Below are positions 1 through 5,118 of a stretch of 15,875 nt of DNA, in pieces. This DNA is from UBA1731 sp964440985 (lineage in GTDB: Bacteria > Verrucomicrobiota > Kiritimatiellia > RFP12 > UBA1067), in NCBI GenBank assembly GCA_964440985.1, contig CAYTWE010000049.1:1-15875 (forward strand), written 5' to 3'. The notes beneath the pieces are model-generated. The model did not search any database, was not told the origin of the DNA, and saw only the letters and a program-made list of their open reading frames with translations. The position numbers were made by a program, and so were the translations under genes. How positions within the stretch are numbered: position 1 is the first letter of the stretch; the number at the start of each line of letters is the position of its first letter.

Positions 1-2
1 CC

Positions 3-482
3 GAGCAGATCAAGTCGGCGACGGACAACACGGGCGCGTTCTCGCAGGGGAGCCTCTACATCCGCCATGCGCCAGCCTCCCCTGCAAAACGTCGCGGAGC
101 ACTTCACGGGCGCTTCCCAAGAACAGCGGCGGGTGCAGACGCGCTTCCGCAGAACGGGGTGAACTTGTCAAAGTTAAGATGCCCGCCTGTGGCGGAAGCG
201 GCAACATGCTATAATACGCACCATCAAGACATCAAGAGACGGTTTGCGGAGACGCAGATCGCACCAACCGAGTGGAACACCACGGTGGTAGCCGAAGAGG
301 CGATGTGCCCGACAAGGGAAACATGTTCCGGTAGGGTCGCACGTCTTGATCACAAGAAGTGCGACCGTTCGTTTGCGGGGGAATTGTCCCTTCTTGAGAA
401 TCTTGGCGAGACAGGAAAAGATGCAAACGATGCAATCATTGATAACCGAACCGCTTGGACTGTACGGGTGGGAGAAGTCTGA
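3..482 (+). CDS. C-terminal remnant of a phage/plasmid-type polyvalent protein (partial, left edge)
   Basis: The frame is open from the left edge. Its first residues read EQIKSATDNTGAFSQGSLYI followed by RHAPA. This matches the recurring signature of large polyvalent proteins of phages and conjugative elements (consensus like NQIKSATxNTGxFDxxNPDIRF), where it closes a nuclease- or ADP-ribosyltransferase-like domain. The start lies outside the window. The frame stays open to a TGA at 480-482, which would overlap both the promoter at 207-215 and the first 62 nt of the MoxR gene. I therefore doubt the natural protein runs that far; the tail from about residue 28 looks less protein-like. It may be a frameshifted or decayed end of the gene. 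The motif match is by recognition, not by a search, and the exact end is uncertain. Confidence 0.38.
   Translation, partial: EQIKSATDNTGAFSQGSLYIRHAPASPAKRRGALHGRFPRTAAGADALPQNGVNLSKLRCPPVAEAATCYNTHHQDIKRRFAETQIAPTEWNTTVVAEEAMCPTRETCSGRVARLDHKKCDRSFAGELSLLENLGETGKDANDAIIDNRTAWTVRVGEV
207..215 (+). promoter_or_regulatory. Extended -10 promoter of the MoxR/MetK-like operon
   Basis: TGCTATAAT is a perfect extended -10 element (TGn plus TATAAT at 210-215). No good -35 box sits 16-18 nt upstream; the best is CTGTGG at 187-192. The same TGCTATAAT occurs upstream of fucO at 10768-10776. Predicted transcription starts near 221-222, exactly at a tandem CATCAAGA repeat (222-229 and 230-237). Confidence 0.55.
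222..420 (+). promoter_or_regulatory. Long structured 5' leader of the MoxR operon
   Basis: About 200 nt separate the predicted transcription start from the MoxR start codon. Several pairings are visible. ATCAAGAC (223-230) is perfectly complementary to GTCTTGAT (343-350). A local hairpin pairs ACC (267-269) plus GTGG (272-275) with CCACGGT (280-286) around an AACA loop. A strong hairpin spans 335-366 and uses the same 343-350 strand as the long-range pairing. The two structures are therefore mutually exclusive, as in attenuators or riboswitches. I do not recognise a known riboswitch family, and coding overlap by the upstream frame cannot be excluded. Confidence 0.35.
335..366 (+). repeat. 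Strong inverted repeat (14-bp arms, one mismatch) in the leader
   Basis: GGTCGCACGTCTTG (335-348) pairs with CAAGAAGTGCGACC (353-366) around an ATCA loop, with a single G/A mismatch (343/358). No T-run follows, so it is not a classical terminator. It lies 55 nt upstream of the MoxR start and could be an RNA switch element or an operator. Confidence 0.6.
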
Positions 483-1845
483 ACCAGTCCTGCTGGCCGC
501 GCTTCTCTCGGAGGAGCCGCTTCTTCTCGTGGGAGCGCATGGCTGCGCAAAGAGTTTTGTTCTGGAGCGCCTCGCCGAGAGTCTCGGCATGGCGTTCCGC
601 TCTTACAACGCAAGTCTAATCAACTATGACGACCTCGTTGGCGTTCCCCTTCCCGACGCGACGCGCACGAAGCTCGAATATCTCTCGTCTCCGGAGAGCA
701 TCTGGGAGGCGGAGGTCGTATTCATCGACGAAATCAGCCGCACACGTCCAGAGCTCCAGAACAAGCTCTTCCCGATCATCTACGACCGGCGTGTGCAGGG
801 GCGGCCGCTCTCGCATCTTGTCTATCGCTGGGCTGCGATGAATCCGCCGCCCACGGACGAAGAGCTGGACAATGGCGATGCGTTATACCTCGGTTCCGAA
901 CCTCTTGATGTCGCGCTTGCCGACCGCTTCCCCTACATCATGTCAGTGCCGGGTTGGGATGACCTTTCGCCATCCGACCAAAAGAAGATCCTCGCCGATC
1001 AGTTCGCAGGACGGCACGAGTTCCCCGTCGCCATCCGCGAACTTGTCGCCGAGGCGCGCAAACGGTATGACGAACTGACGCCGGAGTTGACGCCACGCCT
1101 GACCCGCTACATTGTCGCACTCGTTGCAAAGCTCCATGCATCGCGCTACGACGTTTCGACACGTCGGGCGACGATGCTCCTCCGTTGCGCCATTGCAGTG
1201 CACGCGGCTCAAGAGGTTCTCGCCCGTCGGACAGGCGGCGGCGGGCCGCAGCTCTATGACTCTGTCCGGCTTGCGCTTCTGAATACGCTCCCTGACCGTG
1301 CGCGGCGGCGATTGAACGCGGCTGAACTGACGGCCATCTGCAAGATGGCCTGGGACATCTCGGCGCTTGACGAATCCGATCCGCTTGTGCAGCTGATGCA
1401 GATTGACGACCCCGCGCAGCGCCTCCGTGTGATGATTTCGAAAAAACTCGTTGTTCCACCAAACCGCACAGCAGCTGTCATCAGCGATGGAGTGGCGGCG
1501 GCGAAGCCGCATCTCCGGCGTGGGCTCGCCCTCGCAACCTATTTCGCCCTCCGTGAGCGTTCGGATATCCCGGCCACCGCAATTGAGTTGCTGGCGCACG
1601 AAATACGCTGTGCTCTCGTTGCAAGCGACCATACCATTATGGTCTCACCCGGGGAGTCCAAATTCGCCCGTACCGTGGGAGCCTGTGTTGCGGACGTCAA
1701 CCATCGGTTTGGACGGGAGTCGGATCTTGCGCAACACCACTCAAACCTCCTCAACTCCTATCTTCCAAACGGTATTGCCAATGTGCATAAAGTCCAGGAA
1801 GCTTCCGCAGAGTTCGTGCGCCTCTGGAAGGAGTTTGGTCTATGA
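421..1845 (+). CDS. MoxR-family AAA+ ATPase
   Basis: A cytosolic AAA+ ATPase of 474 residues, of the MoxR/RavA type. In this family the ATPase works with VWA-domain partners as a chaperone or remodelling machine. The P-loop is GAHGCAKS (residues 38-45), with Cys where MoxR proteins more often have Thr. Walker B is VVFIDE (99-104), the sensor-1 Asn lies in AAMNPPP (N141), and the arginine-finger motif ALADRF ends near residue 170. The ATG at 421 is chosen because AGGAAAA (413-419) precedes it and the protein starts naturally at MQTMQSLI. A longer TTG start at 346 would put the leader hairpin inside the gene. The C-terminal 200 residues are helical and carry no motif I recognise. It overlaps the next gene by 4 nt, and a VWA protein is encoded two genes downstream, which fits the usual MoxR-VWA pairing. 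Confidence 0.93.
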   Translation: MQTMQSLITEPLGLYGWEKSEPVLLAALLSEEPLLLVGAHGCAKSFVLERLAESLGMAFRSYNASLINYDDLVGVPLPDATRTKLEYLSSPESIWEAEVVFIDEISRTRPELQNKLFPIIYDRRVQGRPLSHLVYRWAAMNPPPTDEELDNGDALYLGSEPLDVALADRFPYIMSVPGWDDLSPSDQKKILADQFAGRHEFPVAIRELVAEARKRYDELTPELTPRLTRYIVALVAKLHASRYDVSTRRATMLLRCAIAVHAAQEVLARRTGGGGPQLYDSVRLALLNTLPDRARRRLNAAELTAICKMAWDISALDESDPLVQLMQIDDPAQRLRVMISKKLVVPPNRTAAVISDGVAAAKPHLRRGLALATYFALRERSDIPATAIELLAHEIRCALVASDHTIMVSPGESKFARTVGACVADVNHRFGRESDLAQHHSNLLNSYLPNGIANVHKVQEASAEFVRLWKEFGL

Positions 1846-2303
1846 CGAACGCCTACTGCAACATGGGCGTTCCGCCGCGGACGGTGGTGAAGCAGATGGT
1901 CAGCCCTGTCGGAAGGTACGTCGAATTCAACATCTACGACGCCTATTTCACGCATCCGTTCAAGTCACCGCTTGCCTTTCCGTCGCCGGAGGAGTGGTTG
2001 GATGATTTTCTTGTTCGGCATGGCGAAGCGTTGGAGGCCGTTCCAAGACCCACTGGCTACATGATTGGACATTGCAGCGAGAAGGATTTCTGCCATTACG
2101 GAAAAGACCATAGAATCTGCCGCGACCCCATCTTGACCGTAGCAATTCTCGGCCGGGTATCGGGGACGCTTTACGTCCCGCACAGGCGCATCCTTTTTGG
2201 CGACTGGCTTAGAAAAGTGGATTATGACCATTTTATGCTTCCGCATAAATACGTCTTTCCTGAAAGATACTTTCCTCAATTCAAAGCACAGGAGCGGCCA
2301 TGA
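1842..2303 (+). CDS. Small unknown protein with a Cys/His cluster
   Basis: 153 residues; I do not recognise the family. It starts in an ATGA overlap with the MoxR gene, with GGAAGGAG (1826-1833) 8 nt upstream. It ends in an ATGA overlap with the VWA gene, so it is translated in step with both. The protein is soluble, with no signal peptide or membrane segment, and is rich in aromatic residues. A cluster at residues 77-93 (H77, C78, C84, H85, H90, C93; C-x5-C-x5-H-x2-C) could bind zinc or another metal; this is inference. Tyr/Phe/Pro-rich C-terminus. Its position between the ATPase and the VWA/metallopeptidase suggests a dedicated adaptor or third subunit of that complex. Confidence 0.85.
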   Translation: MTNAYCNMGVPPRTVVKQMVSPVGRYVEFNIYDAYFTHPFKSPLAFPSPEEWLDDFLVRHGEALEAVPRPTGYMIGHCSEKDFCHYGKDHRICRDPILTVAILGRVSGTLYVPHRRILFGDWLRKVDYDHFMLPHKYVFPERYFPQFKAQERP

Positions 2304-3676
2304 CCGACGAAGATAGAATCATCGCCCGGATCCTTGATGTGATACCGCCTCGCCCGTTCGAGCTGATGACGTTCCTGTCGCTCGTCCGCGTCCGTTTCTC
2401 GGACAAGACCAAAACCGCCTGCGTGACATGCGGGAAGTCGCCGGAACTCCTGCTCAACAAGGACTTCATAGATGAACACTGCAAAACCGATGAGCACCTG
2501 TTCATGTTGGTGATGCACGAACTGTACCATGTGATTCTCGGACATACGCGGCTCTTTCCCCGTGCGACGAAGGTGCGCAACATCGTCTTCGATGCCGTCA
2601 TCAATGCTCTGCTCTGCTCGCTCTTTCCAAAGCCGGAATTCATCTCGTTCTTCACGGACTACTATCCTTCCTGCAAAATGCCGTTTGCGCTCCTGCGCCC
2701 CAAGGGTGAGGGAACGCCGCCAAAAGCAAGGAAAGCGCTGAACCTGCTCTACGACACTTCTGGCACCGGCACCTACCACGATGTGTATGAGGCGCTTCTT
2801 GCAAGCGGCTGCGTCAAGGAGATCGAGTTGTACATCCCAGACGGGAATGGCGGTGAACACATTCCGGGAGGCCGCCCCATCCTGCTCGGATCGCATGGCG
2901 ATGAAGACGGGGAGATGTCCGCCGAGGTGAAAGACATGATCCAGAAAATCATCTCGAAGTGGCCCAGCCCTGATCGACCGCTTAGAGGGCGTGACCTCGG
3001 AGCCTCGAAACGCGAGCGGAATTTTGACGCCGAGTCCGATCCGGACCTTGCGCTCCAGCGCGGCATAAGGCTGCTTATGCACCATGCGGCAATGCCGGGT
3101 CCGCACGAAGTGCGTTGTCGCGCCATGCGCGAGCGGCGGTGCGAGACGGCATCGTTTCTGCCGAACTGGCGTGACCGTTCCCATGCGGCGCGTGAGGCCT
3201 CGCTCGGAGACGCACTCATCTACCGGGCAGTCACGCAGGTACGCCGCCCATCCAGCCGCGACAACAGGCGGGCATTCGTCTATTTTGACGTATCGGGGTC
3301 GGTTGCGGACGAGGTGCCGTCCGTGTCACAGGCGCTCATGCCGTACTGCCGTCGCGGACAGTGCACAATCCACGTGTTTTCCACGGTCGTCCATCGCGCA
3401 TCCGCTCGCGATCTTGCCGAGCGAAAGTTCGTCTCGACCAGAGGTACGGACATCGACTGCGTGCTGCGGCACGTCCTCGACCTGCCGGTGCGGAAGCGGC
3501 CACGCACTGTGGTGGTGATCACGGATGGCTACACCGGCTGCCCAGACGCAACCCTTGCCGCCAAATTCCGTGCCGCCGGAATGCGCCTTTTCGTCGGTCT
3601 TGTCAAAGCCGATCCGCAGTACAATCCTGAATCCAATCTCTCTTCCATCGCGGAGAAATTCATCAAGCTATCTTGA
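2300..3676 (+). CDS. Putative metallopeptidase-VWA protein (DUF2201 type)
   Basis: 458 residues with a two-domain layout typical of the DUF2201 family, the usual partner of MoxR ATPases. The N-terminal domain has the zincin-like motif HELYHVILGH (H73, E74, H77, H82), followed by NIVFDAVINALL, the conserved Asp/Asn helix of this family. The C-terminal VWA-like domain has a MIDAS-type DVSGS (D330, S332, S334), a TRGTDID segment and VVVITDGYTG, so metal coordination looks intact. Residues 190-300 form a charged linker. AGGAG (2290-2294) lies 5 nt before the ATG. The ATPase probably remodels or is targeted through this VWA protein. Whether the HExxH domain is an active peptidase is unknown. The next gene begins 9 nt after the stop. 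Confidence 0.9.
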   Translation: MTDEDRIIARILDVIPPRPFELMTFLSLVRVRFSDKTKTACVTCGKSPELLLNKDFIDEHCKTDEHLFMLVMHELYHVILGHTRLFPRATKVRNIVFDAVINALLCSLFPKPEFISFFTDYYPSCKMPFALLRPKGEGTPPKARKALNLLYDTSGTGTYHDVYEALLASGCVKEIELYIPDGNGGEHIPGGRPILLGSHGDEDGEMSAEVKDMIQKIISKWPSPDRPLRGRDLGASKRERNFDAESDPDLALQRGIRLLMHHAAMPGPHEVRCRAMRERRCETASFLPNWRDRSHAAREASLGDALIYRAVTQVRRPSSRDNRRAFVYFDVSGSVADEVPSVSQALMPYCRRGQCTIHVFSTVVHRASARDLAERKFVSTRGTDIDCVLRHVLDLPVRKRPRTVVVITDGYTGCPDATLAAKFRAAGMRLFVGLVKADPQYNPESNLSSIAEKFIKLS

Positions 3677-3685
3677 AGGGAACAC

Positions 3686-4822
3686 ATGAAATCACACATC
3701 GCAGAATTTGTTTCTCCGGGACATCCCGATCGGCTTGCGGACGCAATCGTCGAATCCATCGTCGATCTTGCCGTCGGGCGCGATCCCGATGCCCTCGTGG
3801 GCGTCGAGTGCGCCGTCCATACCGATCATGTGTTCATCGACGGACGCATTGCCGCAGGAAGGCCTCAATCCCCTGTGACCCGTCAATGTGCCGTATCGCC
3901 GGATGAGATTGTGGACATTGCACGGAACGTCTATCGCAACGCAGGATATGGCGGCATCTGGATCCATGCGCCGGAAAGGCTGAAGATCATTCAGAATGTG
4001 TGCCTTGAGCCGCTTTCGGATGACGAACGCGCCATGCGCAACCTTTCCGACGACCAGAATGTCGTTACCGGCTACGCCTGCAATCACCGAGAGACGGATT
4101 ATCTGCCCCCCGCGCATTTCGTGGCGAACCTCATCGGACGGAAAGTCGATGCGTGGCGGCGGACGGTTCCCGACAAGTTCGGTCCGGACTTCAAGGTGCT
4201 TGTGCACATCGATGACGAGGACGGGCATTACAAGTGGCGGCGGCTGACGATCAGCATCCAGCACAGGGCGGGCGTATTTCCGGCGGAGCAGCATGAACTT
4301 GTGCTCCCGGTTGTGCGCGGGGCGTTGGCGGAACTTGAGGCGCGGGGGCTGGTCGGCATTTCCGATCTGCCGCTGAAGGATTTCATTCTGAATGGAGCCG
4401 GCGATTTCATCGTCGGCGGGCCAGAAGGTGACAACGGCCTCTCCGGCAAGAAACTTGCCGTCGATTTCTACGGACCGGAGATCCCAATCGGCGGCGGGGC
4501 GATTTGCGGCAAAGATCCGCACAAGGTCGATGTGGCGGGCGCGTTCCGTGCGCGGGAACTTGCGCTCCGGCTTATGAAGAAGCGCGGGGGCAATGCCGTA
4601 ACCGTCCGGCTCGGCTGGACGCCTGGCGATGCAGCGCCTTCGTTCCGCGAGGCGGAAAGCGTCGATTCCCTTGGCCTCGCACACCCGATTCCGGCCTCTG
4701 CCCTGCCGTCGGAAGACTGGTTTTCCATCGCCTCGGCAGTGGCAGACTTGCGCCTTGCGACGTTCACCCGCCGCAAGCGTGTGCTGTCCGGATATTTCTT
4801 TGATTCCGCCGATACTGAGTAA
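3686..4822 (+). CDS. Divergent S-adenosylmethionine synthetase (MetK-like)
   Basis: 378 residues, homologous over its length to methionine adenosyltransferase, which makes SAM from ATP and methionine. Compared with E. coli MetK (from memory, E. coli residue in brackets), these are kept: GHPD with H13 and D15 (H14, D16), E41 (E42), D123 (D118), K170 (K165), GGPEGDNGLSGKK with D249 and K256 (D238, K245), and GGGAICGKDPHKVD with K276, K280 and D282 (K265, K269, D271). K17 and R244 become R16 and K255. Two methionine-contacting residues appear changed: E55 becomes R54 in an ungapped stretch, and Q98 becomes E97. The C-terminus is short and divergent, ending in FFDSADTE. GAAGGGA-like RBS (GAAGGGA, 3675-3681) precedes the ATG. 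Last gene of the MoxR operon. It is probably an adenosyltransferase, perhaps with altered substrate; I do not assign metK because it looks like a dedicated paralogue. Confidence 0.88.
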   Translation: MKSHIAEFVSPGHPDRLADAIVESIVDLAVGRDPDALVGVECAVHTDHVFIDGRIAAGRPQSPVTRQCAVSPDEIVDIARNVYRNAGYGGIWIHAPERLKIIQNVCLEPLSDDERAMRNLSDDQNVVTGYACNHRETDYLPPAHFVANLIGRKVDAWRRTVPDKFGPDFKVLVHIDDEDGHYKWRRLTISIQHRAGVFPAEQHELVLPVVRGALAELEARGLVGISDLPLKDFILNGAGDFIVGGPEGDNGLSGKKLAVDFYGPEIPIGGGAICGKDPHKVDVAGAFRARELALRLMKKRGGNAVTVRLGWTPGDAAPSFREAESVDSLGLAHPIPASALPSEDWFSIASAVADLRLATFTRRKRVLSGYFFDSADTE

Positions 4823-5020
4823 CTGTCCAACAGATATTGCCGTTCGCGTTGCTGTTTCGATGTGGCGTCATTGCCGCACGTTTTCATGCCGGATGTGGTA
4901 TCGTCATCATCTCCGTTGAATGATTTCCTGTGGATCGGGTTCATGATGTCACCCCTATCCCGGATAGTCCGGGATAAGGGCGTGATGTCTTATGGCATCT
5001 GTATTTGCCGGTGCGACGCG
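4823..5020. other. Gene-free spacer after the MetK-like operon
   Basis: No credible coding frame or RNA gene. There is no clear rho-independent terminator directly after the stop codon at 4820-4822. The notable element is the inverted repeat at 4952-4980. The region separates the accessory operon from the secreted-glycosidase operon. Confidence 0.6.
4952..4980. repeat. Imperfect inverted repeat (13-bp arms, TAG loop)
   Basis: CCCCTATCCCGGA (4952-4964) pairs with TCCGGGATAAGGG (4968-4980) across a TAG loop, with 12 of 13 positions paired (mismatch 4955/4977). Similar GATGTC words flank it on the left and the right. No T-run follows, so it is more likely an operator, a REP-type element or a rho-assisted stop than an intrinsic terminator. 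Confidence 0.6.
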
Positions 5021-5049
5021 TTGAAAAAAAAATGCCCATTTGGTACAAT
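5021..5049 (+). promoter_or_regulatory. Sigma70-type promoter of the glycosidase/beta-helix operon
   Basis: TTGAAA (5021-5026) and TACAAT (5044-5049) are separated by exactly 17 nt, near-consensus for a housekeeping sigma factor. An A-tract lies in the spacer. The leader to the ATG at 5119 is about 62 nt. The TTTGGTA start of the -10 region recurs upstream of the esterase gene (12088-12094). Confidence 0.75.
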
Positions 5050-5118
5050 GACTGCGTAAAACGGGCGATGTGTGGCGGCGCACCTGTCGGCCATGCGAAA
5101 TCTGATGGGAGAGGGTTG

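Noticed and set aside
271..289. T-box-like AGTGGAACACCACGG in the leader
   Set aside because: It resembles the T-box antiterminator word but has extra bases, and the gene downstream is not an aminoacyl-tRNA or amino-acid gene; a simple GTGG/CCAC hairpin explains it.
223..350. Retron-type ncRNA (flanking complementary arms)
   Set aside because: No reverse transcriptase gene is present in the window, so the complementary arms are better read as leader structure.
222..420. Known SAM riboswitch upstream of the MetK-like operon
   Set aside because: I could not find the conserved core words of SAM-I, SAM-II or SAH riboswitches; only a generic switch-like layout remains.
346..420. N-terminal extension of the MoxR protein from a TTG start
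   Set aside because: No ribosome binding site, a basic sequence without family resemblance, and the strong hairpin falls here; ATG 421 has AGGAAAA upstream.
174..590. 138-codon minus-strand frame covering the leader and the MoxR start
   Set aside because: Low-complexity Ser/Arg composition, no ribosome binding site recognised, and it overlaps both promoter and coding sequence of the MoxR operon.
2276..3184. 302-codon open frame on the minus strand
   Set aside because: It lies wholly opposite the well-supported HExxH/VWA gene and shows no motif; high GC and codon bias keep antisense frames open.
3692..4684. 330-codon open frame on the minus strand
   Set aside because: It is antisense to the MetK-like gene, whose catalytic motifs are clear; the minus-strand product resembles no family.
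5005..5118. Longer N-terminus for the glycosidase
   Set aside because: It would place the -35/-10 promoter inside the coding sequence and bury the signal peptide.
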